Part shown: piece by piece, positions 1 to 9,748 of the stretch
Layout: each line of letters opens with the position of its first letter
Numbering within the stretch: position 1 is the first letter of the stretch
Assembly (NCBI GenBank): GCA_025716855.1
Contig: JAIXMQ010000002.1
Coordinates: 806,001 to 870,000, forward strand
Reading direction: 5' to 3'
From: Pilaira anomala
Taxonomy: Eukaryota; Mucoromycota; Mucoromycetes; Mucorales; Mucoraceae
Length of the DNA stretch: 64,000 nucleotides
Position numbers and translations under genes: made by a program
The notes under the pieces: model-generated
The model's input: only the letters and a program-made list of their open reading frames with translations
The model's database searches: none
Told to the model about the DNA's origin: nothing

Positions 1-8
1 TACGGTAG

Positions 9-459
9 AAACTCACTCTTGATATGGATTTCGATGACCCAACAGATCATCATGATCATAATGCTGAAGGTGTATCTGGTAAGATATAAGGAGAAAGAGT
101 TGGAAAGAAAGAAAGATAGTATGTGTTTTAATACTTTTTTCTTTTTTTTTATTGTAAAGATTTGGTAAAGAGAGTCCATGAATTAAATGAACGTGTTGAA
201 GATATTCAAATCGAACAAAAGGCTCAACATGTAAGTTTTGAAATATATACAACTCCTTTTTGTAGAGGAGGAAAAATTAATACTTTTTTTTTTTAAAAAA
301 AAAAAATAGGATCGTGAAAAGGATTTCCGTGATCAATCTGAACTTACTAACTCTCGTGTTGTTTGGTGGACAATTGCTCAATTAATCGTTCTTGGTGTTG
401 TCTGTTTCTGGCAAATGAATTACTTTAAGAATTTCTTTATGGCAAAGAAACTTGTATAA
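9..459 (+). CDS. p24 family cargo receptor (ERV25/TMED10-like), 3' part
   Basis: C-terminal part of an EMP24/GP25L (p24) protein, a type I membrane receptor of COPI/COPII vesicles cycling between ER and Golgi. Three exons are visible: about 9-78, 160-230 and 310-459; the 5' part lies outside the window, and an intron acceptor (TAG at 6-8) probably precedes the first exon. The exons read [10 protein letters not shown]..., then a coiled-coil segment ([13 protein letters not shown]), then [16 protein letters not shown] followed by one transmembrane helix ([18 protein letters not shown]) and a short cytosolic tail [11 protein letters not shown]. The tail has the FF signal and a dilysine-type KK motif typical of the TMED10/ERV25 branch. 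Splice phases agree across all three exons. Assignment to the family is firm; ERV25 rather than EMP24 is inferred from the tail. Confidence 0.88.
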
Positions 460-470
460 ATAAATTACTG

Positions 471-501
<31 letters not shown>

Positions 502-649
502 GTATACGCGCTGTCACTATAAGATTTATGACATACATCGATGTGCCAGAAAGTGAGCATTAGTCGCTTGTTGATTACTTCCATTCATTTAAATACATGG
601 AAAATATATAATATTGTATGCATGTATGTATGTTACATTAACCAGTGAG

Positions 650-1600
650 TTTATTTGAAATTGAAGCAGTACTAGAAGACAGTTTATAATTAAAGGAGAG
701 ACGTTATATTTATATTTTAAAATATGGCTTTTATTTAATTTAAAAAGATAAAGAAAGAATACACATGTAAGATTGTAACTATGTATCAAGACCAAGACCA
801 AGACCAAGACCAAGACCAAGACCAGAACCAAGACCAGAACCAAGACCTACAAAAAAAAAAGAGAGAGAGAGTAGAGATGCGCTAGCTTACTTCCCGCTAA
901 AGAAAGAGTTTCCAGAGCTGACCACGGGGAGGTCCATCTCAATGCAGCTCCATCTTTTTCAGTAAAAGAGGAATCACTACCGGTTTATTGGAATTACAAT
1001 CATCCAGAAAACGGACCCACGCGAGAGGCAGGCCAATCTCTATGCCACCATCCAGGATACGAGGAACCCAATGTCAATCTTTAAGCAGTTACACAGCATC
1101 CCCAAGTACTGAAATCACTCAAGTACTAATTGTGCAATGGGACACCGATACACCACCAAGACCACCTACTCTCGTAGGCTCCGCAAAACGTGAAAGTTAT
1201 AAACATGATCCACCACAGTCTAAACCTTCTGCAACGCCCGCTTATGGAGTGATGTTACCCGCTAAAAACCGTACTCGCCTGAATGTCGCTAACCATTTGG
1301 AGGATCACTGCTAGTTCAGGATGCTAAGTCACCTCCCTCTAAGAATCACCTTAGAGTCTCAAAGTTCTTGTTGCTTGGAGTGGATATAACCTAGCGAAGC
1401 GGTAAAAAGCTAAGGCCCAAGTGTAGAGGGCACGTACCTTCAGTAACAACGGCACTAGAATCACCTAGTGAGTATACTCAGTATACGCGCGTCTGACATA
1501 GAGATAAAAAGAGGAGGTGTGTGTGTATTAAAAATAAGAAGAATAGGTTTTTAGAAAGAAGGATGAGGAAAAAAAGAGATATTTTTTTTTTTTTTTAGTT
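650..1600. repeat. Dispersed repeat, copy 1 (hairpin-rich, no convincing ORF)
   Basis: About 0.6 kb (core 870-1500) is clearly homologous, in the same orientation, to 29850-30450. Weaker similarity extends outward to roughly 650 and 1600. A (CAAGAC)n-like tandem run lies at 788-848. The core holds inverted repeats with the same six-base loop AATCAC: 1337-1356 (7-bp stem) and 1453-1470 (6-bp stem). A third small hairpin, CCTAC-TCTC-GTAGG, lies further upstream. It ends in GTATACTCAGTATACGCGCG. A 108-codon ORF at 988-1314 is broken in the other copy. This is probably a non-autonomous mobile or transcribed structured element; its class is unknown. Confidence 0.75.
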
Positions 1601-1935
1601 CGTTTTTATAGAAAAAAAAAACCCCCTGGTCTTAATCAAAGTGGGCGTTTTGTTTATATTAATGAAGGCCCTAGAACTTTCTCAAGAACAGTCAACCATG
1701 ACTACGCCATGTGACAGACATCAAATAAACAGGTTTTTTTTTTTTTTTTTTTTTTACATGTGCTAATTTATATCAAAGCAACAAATGTTTTTTTTTTTTT
1801 ATATGTCAGCTCTGATTCATGCACTTTCAAATTTTAAATGCTATAATAATCTTGGGTAATTTCATATATTAGGCTGGTAAGTTTATTTTAAAAATTTATA
1901 AAAGTTAGATGCGTTTTGTTTAAATGTATTATATT
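1600..1935. other. AT-rich intergenic DNA
   Basis: Sequence between the repeat and the 3' end of the TRAPPC12-like gene. It holds several T runs (around 1734-1755 and 1789-1800) and no ORF of note. The 3' UTR of the minus-strand gene probably lies in its right part. Confidence 0.6.
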
Positions 1936-3385
1936 TTATTGAAGTTTAATACAGTCTGCTTGAAACGAATCACCTGCCCAACGAGCTACTTGCTTCATGA
2001 TCTCAATCTTTTTCTCTGTAGCATCTTCGAATCTTAATTCGTACAGGATACACATATTCAAAATAGCTGTTTCACATGTACCAGCAGAAGTAGGATTATT
2101 TTGAATTAAATTCTCAAAGATCTCTATAGACTTTAAAAGAGTAAAGAAAAAAAAAAAAAAAGAGCATTAATAGGATAAACAATGATACAAAAAAAAAAAA
2201 AAATAGATAAATAAACTCTTACTCTGATTAAATTGCCTAAATAAACTTCACATACAGCTAAATTGTTCATGGCTAACAAGTTCTCCTTATTAGACTCGTA
2301 TACTTTCTCCAGAATATCTCTTGCCTGTAACCATTCACCTTGTGCCATGAAGGTAAATGCTTTATTTGTCTTGATAGCTTCAGCAGTTGCATCCGTTTCC
2401 TTGATACGATCAAACATTTTATTAGCAGATTTTAAATCACCCATTTGAAGGTATAATCTACCTAGACTAGAAAGCAAATCAATGTGATCTGGTACTTTTG
2501 TTAAGATCAGTTGAATCGTAGTGGCAGCAGCAGAATAATCCTTGATACCAATCCATTGTGTGGCAAGGACAAGGTAAGTTTGTAATTCACGTCGTTCCCA
2601 AACTGATACATGTTCCTTGTCTTTACGTTGCATCTTTTTACAATAGACAGACAACATGGTAATTCGTTCTAGAGCTAGTGTAGGTTGTTTCAGCTGGGAT
2701 GGTAAAGTACTCCATAAGATTCTTAATTCAAATGGTACTAATGACTGGTTTGTGTGCATATCACATAATTCGGGTCGATCTAAATTACCTAATTTTTCGA
2801 ACTCGGCTGAAGCTAATTGACAAAGTCCTAGCTTGGTCAGTGCTAATAATCTCATATGCCAAAGCTTTTTTTTTTTTTGGAGTTTAATAAACTTGGAAGG
2901 GAAAAAGAGAGAGAGAGAAAAGGAGGGGGAGAAGACTTACTTTAAGCATGGCTTCTACATGAGAAGGATCGGATTGAACGATTTGTTGACGGGCATACTT
3001 TGCTATCGATCGCCACATATTGTTCATCTAAAATAAGAATATGCTTTAATATGTATAAAGGAAACGTTGTAAATATCGTAATTCTTACCACCATGGCATC
3101 TGGCCCTTTTGCTTTATCAAAGGTGACATGGCGTTGTGGTCTTTCTTGTGGAGGCACATATCGTTCTAACAAGTCATTGAATGCATCGCTCTAACAAGAT
3201 GATTAGCCTGAGGCAAAAAGTTTTATTTTTAGAAAAAAAAAAAAAAAAAGGTTTACCACTGGAATATCATAAAAGTTAGCGTTACTATTGAGAGAATAAC
3301 CAAGTGATAAAGTTCTCTGTTGTTCTTGTTTTTGACGACTTGTTCTTACTGGCTTTACAGGTGGGTCTTCAACTAAAGTATCCAT
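1936..3385 (-). CDS. TRAPPC12: TRAPP complex subunit 12-like TPR protein
   Basis: Five exons with consistent phases: 3257-3385, 3089-3190, 2941-3027, 2223-2864 and 1936-2130, giving 384 aa. The N-terminus is short and basic (QKQEQQRTLS). A segment FNDLLERYVPP leads into helical TPR units. The clearest TPR stretch is residues 190-330 (SSLGRLYLQMGDLKSANKMF; AMNNLAVCEVYLGNL). The C-terminus reads ATEKKIEIMKQVARWAGDSF. Order and content match TRAPPC12/TTC15, a TRAPPIII subunit acting in ER-to-Golgi traffic and autophagy; the protein is shorter than the animal one, which has a long disordered N-terminus. The upstream ATG at 3385 is the first in frame. Poly-T runs sit beside several splice sites. 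Other TPR proteins are possible but less likely. Confidence 0.85.
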
Positions 3386-3675
3386 AATTTAAAAAATAAA
3401 AAGAGCAAAGAAGAAAGAAGAAAGAGATTTTTTTTTTTTTTTTGGTTGCTTAAAAAAAGGTCATATATTTTTTATTTATTTATTTTTATTGACTAAATTT
3501 GTATTTATGGGTTATTTTAATGTAATTTTCAAAGCTTCCTTTAGACAAAAAAAAAAAGTCGTGTTCTTTGTTGTGGGAGGTGTAATGTTTCTTGTGTTTG
3601 CGTGTGTGTATGTGTTTTTCTTTTCTTTTTTTTTTTAAAGACAAAAAAAAAAAAAAAAAAAGAAAAAAAGGTTAT

Positions 3676-5273
3676 CTAATCTTCCATAATCTCATCATCC
3701 ATCTCTTCTTCATATTCTTCTTCGTACTCTTCATCAATGGTTGCTTCTTGGTATTGTTGATATTCAGAGACCAAATCGTTCATGTTAGATTCAGCTTCAG
3801 TGAACTCCATCTCGTCCATACCTTCACCAGTATACCAATGCAAGAAAGCCTTTCTTCTGAACATTGCAGTGAATTGTTCGTTGACACGCTTGAATAATTC
3901 TTGAATAGAGGTACTGTTACCAATGAATGTACCAGACATCTTGAGACCAACAGGGGGAATATCACAAAGAGAGGTCTTGACACTGTTAGGAATCCATTCA
4001 ACAAAGTAAGAAGAGTTCTTTTGTTGAACAGCCAACATTTGGTTTTCAACTTCCTTAGTAGAAAGACGACCACGGAAAATGGTAGCAGCGGTTAAGTAAC
4101 GACCGTGACGAGGATCAGAAGCAGCCATCATGTTCTTGGCATCGAACATTTGAGCGGTTAATTCAGGAACACTCAAGTTACGATATTGTTGAGAACCGAA
4201 AGCGGTAAGAGGGGCAACACCAACCATGAAGAAATGAAGACGAGGGAAAGGAACCATGTTAACACAAAGCTTACGTAAATCAGAGTTCAATTGACCAGGG
4301 AAACGCAAACTGGTGGAAACACCGGACATGACAGCAGAAACCAATTGGTTAAGGTCACCATAACCAGGGTTAGTCAATTTAAGGGTTCTGAAACAGATAT
4401 CGTAAAGAGCTTCGTTATCAATACAGAAAGTGGCATCACAGTTCTCAACCAATTGATGAACGGAAAGGACAGCGTTATAAGGTTCAACAACGGTATCAGA
4501 AACCTTGGGAGAAGGAACGACAGAGTAAGTACTCAAGATACGATCAGGGTACTCTTCACGAATCTTGGAAAGTAAAAGAGAACCGAGACCGGAACCGGTA
4601 CCACCACCAAGAGAGTGAGCAAGTTGGAAACCTTGAAGACAATCAGTGTTTTCGGCTTCCTTACGAACAACATCCATAATAGATTCAACTAACTCAGCAC
4701 CCTCGGTATAGTAACCCTTAGCCCAAGAGTTACCAGCACCAGATTGTGCGTTAACAAAGTTATCAGGTCTGTAAATCTTACCGTAAGGACTAGCACGAAT
4801 GCTGTCCATGGTAGCAGGTTCTAAATCGACTAACACAGCTCTATAAGAAAAAAAAAACAAAAAGTTTGATTAGAACTTGTTTATATGATATATAAAAAAA
4901 AAAAAAAAAAAGAAAAGAAAGGAGGTTATAGTATTTACCTGGGGACATATTTGCCTTCAGAACCTTCATTATAAAAGACATTGATACGTTCTAATTGAAG
5001 ATCGTTGTCTCCACAGTAGTTACCGTTGGTATCAATACCATGTTCTTGAGAAATGGTTTCCCAGAATTTTTGACCAATCTATATTGTAATAAAAATAAGT
5101 CATCTAGCTTTTAATAGGGGCAAAGCAATAGATGAAGGATATGATGTATACCTGGTTACCACATTGACCTAAAGATGAACGGAAAAAAAAAAAAAAATAA
5201 GTAACAGTTTTTTTTTTTGTTATTATTTGTAATATAAATATTTACCGGCTTGTAAATGAATGATCTCTCTCAT
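3676..5273 (-). CDS. Beta-tubulin
   Basis: Beta subunit of the tubulin dimer, the GTP-binding building block of microtubules. Exons 5246-5273, 5152-5168 (a 17-nt microexon), 4939-5078 and 3676-4840 give 449 aa. It starts [17 protein letters not shown], carries the GGGTGSG tubulin signature (residues 140-146), and ends in a strongly acidic tail ([18 protein letters not shown]). The MREI autoregulatory tetrapeptide is intact. Residues at the benzimidazole site differ from those usual in sensitive fungi: Ser165, Tyr167 (codon 4525-4527) and Ala198 (codon 4432-4434, GCC) where sensitive species have Ala165, Phe167 and Glu198; Phe200, His6 and Leu240 are the usual residues. Fungi often carry several paralogues, so which one this is cannot be told. 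Confidence 0.98.
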
Positions 5274-5608
5274 TTTGTTTTATTAATCTAATTTATAAAG
5301 TAAATAGAAAGAGAATTTGAAAAAATATTAGCTTTATAAATAAATTTGAAAAAAAAAGCTATTTTTATCCCCCTTACAAGTATTGAGAAGGTGTTCAAGT
5401 ATACGAAAAGGAAAGAAACCTCGTATTTATTTTTTTCATTTTTTTTTTTTTCAAGGTAGTCCATCCTCCCTCTTCCGGACAAGAGAAAAAAAAAAAAATT
5501 CTCATTTGAAACGCGATAAAAAAAAAAAACGCGGTTACAACACGTCACGATGGGTTTAAAGAAACGCTTTTTTTTTTTTTTTTATTTATTATTTTTTGAA
5601 ATCCGAAA

Positions 5609-7362
5609 TTAATAAGGACGATAATGTTGTTGGTTTCTTGATTGAGAAGCATGGATAGCACCCCCTCCACGATCTTTTCTATCGTCAGCACGTGTATCAT
5701 CATGTTGTTGTTGGTGACCATCATAGTTTTGTGGTTGACGCATATAGTTGTTATTATATGGACGATTTGTTTGGTAATAGGCCATAGCATTATAAGGTGC
5801 AGCACCACCATACATATTTCCATACATGAAATTATTACGGTTCATCATACCAAATTGTTGTGCAGCATATCTATTATTGGGCATATATCCTGTAGGAGGT
5901 CGAAAATTAGGGTTCAGTGCAGGAGCAACCATACGATTTTGTTTATTCTTTGGCATTGCCTTTTTTACTTCAATCTTTTAAAAAAAGTTAATACCTCTTT
6001 TTACATGTATATATATATATATATATTTTTTCTTCATTTACCGTTTTATCTTTAATAGATAAGTTTGGATTCTTTAATGCTTCTTCTACACCATTACTAC
6101 TTTCAAATGTAACAAAACCAAAACCACGTGGTCTTCCTGTATCACGTTCCATCATAAGAGTAGCATCAATGACAGTACCAAATTGTGTAAAAAACTCTCT
6201 AAATTCTTCTTCATTTACTTCGGGAGAAATACCACCTACAAAAATCTTTTCTGTCTTGTCTTGTTCGTCTCTTGGAATTGCCCTCTTTGGGTCAATCTAA
6301 TATTCGATATTATTATTATTTCTTTTTTTTTTTTTCTTTTTTTTTTTTTCTTTTTTTTTTTTTTATTTATTTACTTACTCTTTTTCCGTCCAACTGATGA
6401 TCTGCTTGACTAACAATCTTGTCAATGTCTGAATTCTCTTTCATTGTCAAGAAACCAAAACCACGTGAGCGTTGTGTTGTTGGGTCGCGCATCACTGTAC
6501 AATCCAGCACTTCACCAAACTGAGAAAAGTATTGGCGTAATGATTCTTTTTTATTATTATAATTTTCATTGTATATAAATTATTACTAAATCCTAACTCT
6601 TTTTTTTTATCTCTCACTAATATTAATATAATATGCTTACCATCGGTAGTTTCCCAATTAAGACCTCCGATAAACATCTTTCTATGAATCCCATTTTTTT
6701 TTTTTTTTTTTTTTTTTTGGTTTTTAATGAATTTATGTATTAACAAATGTGTGTATGAATAAATTATAATATATAAAAAACATTAAAGACAATAAAGATA
6801 TATTATAAAATACTATCTACTGATTGCTAATAATAATAATAAAAAGAGAGACTTACCCTTCATCTTGATTAGCTGCACTAGTAACAGATGCTTTACTATC
6901 TTCACTTTCATCATCTTTATCATTTTTATGCACTTCATTATGCATTTGTGGTTTATAATGTTGAGGTGGCATATTCTGTCTCATTTGACGTTGAATCATC
7001 TGTTGCATTTGAAAAGGATTCATCGCCATCTGTTGTTGCAAATTACGTTGATAAGCTGCTATATATTGTTGATACTGATTTTGTTGCTGTTGTTGTTGTT
7101 GTTGGTAACTCCAGTTTGGGTTATTACTATTACTATTATTATTGTTATTATTATTCGCGGTCTGCTGTGACTCAGAAGAAGTAGTATTAGAAGCATCTGT
7201 TGCGTGATCCGTTGCTTGATCAAGCTCTTTTTCTTCTTCTTTTACTTCTTCTGGTACATCCATAACTGGGTCCTCTCCATATAAATCTTCGTCGTTATAT
7301 GAGTCTTCTTGACCTCTACCATTGTATACATTGTATAAATCATCATCAAAATCGTCAGACAT
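5609..7362 (-). CDS. HRP1/NAB4-type hnRNP with two RRM domains
   Basis: Five exons: 6857-7362, 6641-6681, 6379-6545, 6042-6296 and 5609-5974; 444 aa. The N-terminus (1-168) is acidic, then Asn/Gln-rich with Q and N runs (prion-like composition). RRM1 begins KMFIGGLNWETTD and contains RNP1 RSRGFGFLTM; RRM2 begins KIFVGGISPEV and contains RPRGFGFVTF. The C-terminus is rich in Asn, Tyr, Arg and Gly. The paired FIGGLNW/FVGGISP RRMs are typical of yeast Hrp1 (cleavage factor IB, mRNA 3' end formation and export) and of the DAZAP1/Musashi group in animals. Intron 2 (6546-6640) has an unusual A-rich acceptor (AATAAAAAAG) instead of a pyrimidine tract; the frame nevertheless needs this junction. Confidence 0.9.
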
Positions 7363-7384
7363 TATAAATTATATATTCGCAAAA

Positions 7385-7418
<34 letters not shown>

Positions 7419-7778
7419 TATAAAAAAATAAAGAAGGTGAAAGAAAAGAAAGAGAAAAAAAAATTCGCTTTACAGTCACCTTACCACTTTACTTTTAACC
7501 CTTCTCCGCTTCAAAAAAATGTTAACTAGAATGACCGTGGTTTTATATTTTATTCTTTCTGTTACAAATAGAGGGTTAATGATATAATTAAAAACCTTTG
7601 AAGCAAAAAGACGATACAATTCTTTTTTCAAAAAAAAATTATGTAATTTATTTGTCTCCCGTAAATGCATGATTTTGCTAAAACAAATTTCATATTGATC
7701 ACGTGACTATCACGTGATTTCCTCCAAACTTATAAATGTTTACATTATATATTTTTAAAAAAATAAAATGATATATCA
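7363..7778. other. Intergenic region with A38-type run
   Basis: Upstream DNA of the HRP1-like gene. It contains a long A run at about 7387-7416 and nothing that reads as a gene. An in-frame-looking stretch at 7476-7670 (minus) has no recognisable motif and is judged spurious. Two CACGTGA-like motifs occur at about 7700-7718 (GATCACGTGACTATCACGTGATT), a possible E-box-type binding site close to the tRNA. Confidence 0.5.
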
Positions 7779-7852
7779 GCTTCCGTGGCGCAATTGGCTA
7801 GCGCGTCTGACTGTTAATCAGGAGGTTGGTGGTTCAAGCCCACCCGGGAGCG
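7779..7852 (+). tRNA. tRNA-Asn (anticodon GTT)
   Basis: A complete cloverleaf of 74 nt without an intron. The acceptor stem GCTTCCG pairs with CGGGAGC (one T-G pair) with discriminator G. The D arm is GCGCAATTGGCTAGCGC, the anticodon arm is TCTGACTGTTAATCAGG with anticodon GTT, and the T arm is GGTGGTTCAAGCCCACC. The internal A and B boxes for RNA polymerase III are intact, and a T-rich stretch (TTTATTTTTATT) follows as terminator. No CCA is encoded, as expected for a eukaryote. Confidence 0.97.
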
Positions 7853-8394
7853 TTTATTTTTATTATTTTTAAATTGATGTTACACGAAAAGTTTTGGGGA
7901 AAATTTTGAAGTGATTACCTTTGTTGTGGGAGGACTTATGAGATCAAAGATGACTTGATCACAGTTGATGAAATTAATTTTTTTATTAAAGTTGGTTATC
8001 TTCTCTATAGTATTTATATCTTTTATATTTTAAGATGTTTTTACAGAAAGAGTTTTTTTTTAGTTAAAGAAGCATCCTCGTAAAGAAGCACCGTCGTTAA
8101 GGAAGATGGTTGTTGATGACAATAGATATTCAAATAAGGTAATGAGAGTAAACTCGGTATAACGCATGGTGCAGCCTTCCTTTGTTTAGTCTCTAAACAT
8201 TTCGACCAGACTCGACCAAGTAAAGTTCTTTAATGCTATGGTTCTACCCTCCTTTTTAGCCTTGCCAGTAATATTTCCAATGTAGAAGCCTCTCAAATGG
8301 TATATCTATTATATATTACCTAAACACTTGGGAAAGTTCATTTGCCCCCCATGACAAATTTTGATCATGTTTTTGGCCGTTCTTTGAAGTAAGA
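7853..8394. other. Intergenic region between tRNA-Asn and decayed coding remnant
   Basis: AT-rich DNA without an ORF that resembles a protein. The stretch 8200-8380 is less AT-rich and may be more of the decayed sequence that follows (minus strand), but no residues could be aligned to a family. Confidence 0.4.
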
Positions 8395-9420
8395 GTTTTT
8401 TTTTTTAGCCAAAATATCTTTAATTCTTGCCTCATATTCCCAGGCGTCCGCCTTAATTTCTCCAGCCAACACCATTTGGTTAAAATTGAGTTACCTTCCT
8501 CTTATTTTCTTCAATTTCTATTATCTCATTCAGAGCAACGGGCTCAAGATCCAAAAGATGCAAAACGTTTTCAACTGGTTCTTGTTCTTCAGCAGCAGCA
8601 AAGGGAACAGCAGTAGTATCGAAGTCAATAAGTGAAAAGTAATCATCATCTTGTACATCTAAGTCTCTCATATCCATTGGAGTGGGTTTTGCACCGGTAT
8701 ATTCTTCTTGAGCAGCAAGACACCTCTGATTTGAATTCCTTGTTGAGACATATTATTATTTATGTTCTTGTTAATTTGTATATAATAATTTTCCAACTCG
8801 GTCCTTTTATAGTTTCCTTGCAATTTCCAGCCAGCATTCAGTACTTTGGATATCCTTAAAAACGATTTCCATGTACGATATTGATTTCGGTAACACCATT
8901 ACTAAGGTTAAAAGTAGACAGGAAAAGAAAAAGTTATACTCAACAAATCCGGTTCAGTTTGGCATCAAGTAGTGAGAGGAGATGTAAATCGAGAAGGGAA
9001 TTGGTGGTGTAAGGGGCTAGAGTGTGGAATACGGTTATGGTCGCGAAGCAATTTAGATATGTCACCCAAGACCTTTTTCTCATCGGCTGTCGAGAAACAA
9101 ACTTCGGCGCTGTACACATCAACTTCTTGTTGATTACTATGATCGTGTAAGAAACGGATATCAATTTTAAATCCAATAATATATTTTTATCTTCTGAATA
9201 TAATGCAGATTTCTAAATGGCGGAATCCCTCAGAACAGACTCAGCAACCTGTATGGTAGAGTCAAGATTTTTTGGTCAAGTTCTACAGCTTCTTGCATCA
9301 TACACGTTCCAAAGTTATCCATTCCTTGATACAATCTCCTATATGTAGCCACACAGGAGATTAAAGCGGTAGTAGTATAGAATATTTTACTTTTATTTGT
9401 ATAAGATAAAAAAGTAAAAG
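8395..9420 (-). pseudogene. Decayed coding remnant, possible Mucorales multicopy family
   Basis: On the minus strand three protein-like stretches follow each other but are broken by frame changes and stops. First (9360-9235) comes VATYRRLYQGMDNFG followed by CMMQEAVELDQKILTLPYRL. Second (9175-8950) comes GFKIDIRFLHDHSNQQEVDV followed by YSAEVCFSTADEKKVLGDISKLL. Third (8720-8480) comes an acidic stretch CLAAQEEYTGAKPTPMDMRD. A possible fourth piece lies near 8460-8340 (MVLAGEIKADAWEYEARIKD). The middle motif (acidic residue, then AEV..., then K...D..KLLR) recalls restriction-endonuclease-like families with many copies in Mucorales. That link is from memory and uncertain. No intact reading frame could be assembled. 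Confidence 0.45.
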
Positions 9421-9748
9421 AACGGATAAATATAGGAAAAAAAAAATTGATTAAATAAACCTGTTTGCGATGTACCTATCTAAATTTCAATCCATTCTTT
9501 AAGAGGCGAGGGTATACGGAAACACATTAGTATAATGAATGTATTATTGGTAAGAGGGTAGTATTCTAGCAAGACTATTTATAAAAACTCCATTGACATT
9601 TCATCAGTTACAAAGGAATCTTCTAGCTTGCGTTGAATCTTCTATTACCAGAGAAGAAGTTTACAAAAGGAAATGTCAAAAAAAAAAAAATAGTATTATA
9701 CTTTGTGATCAAAAAAAATTTATCGTTACTAATGCTATCTTTTTTTTT
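9421..9748. other. Intergenic, nothing recognised
   Basis: About 330 bp of AT-rich sequence downstream of the METTL16-like gene; one short ORF (9593-9778, plus) has no motif and runs into the stop region of the opposite gene. Confidence 0.5.

Noticed and set aside
589..843. Minus-strand ORF starting MVLVLVLV, with a similar ORF at 29589-29810
   Set aside because: The similarity reflects homology of the two repeat copies; the (VL)n part is just the CAAGAC tandem run translated.
988..1314. 108-codon ORF inside the dispersed repeat
   Set aside because: It is not kept in the second copy (indels break it) and has no motif; the repeat is better explained as non-coding.
3780..4073. ORFs in other frames of the beta-tubulin gene
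   Set aside because: All overlap the certain tubulin exon and have no independent support.
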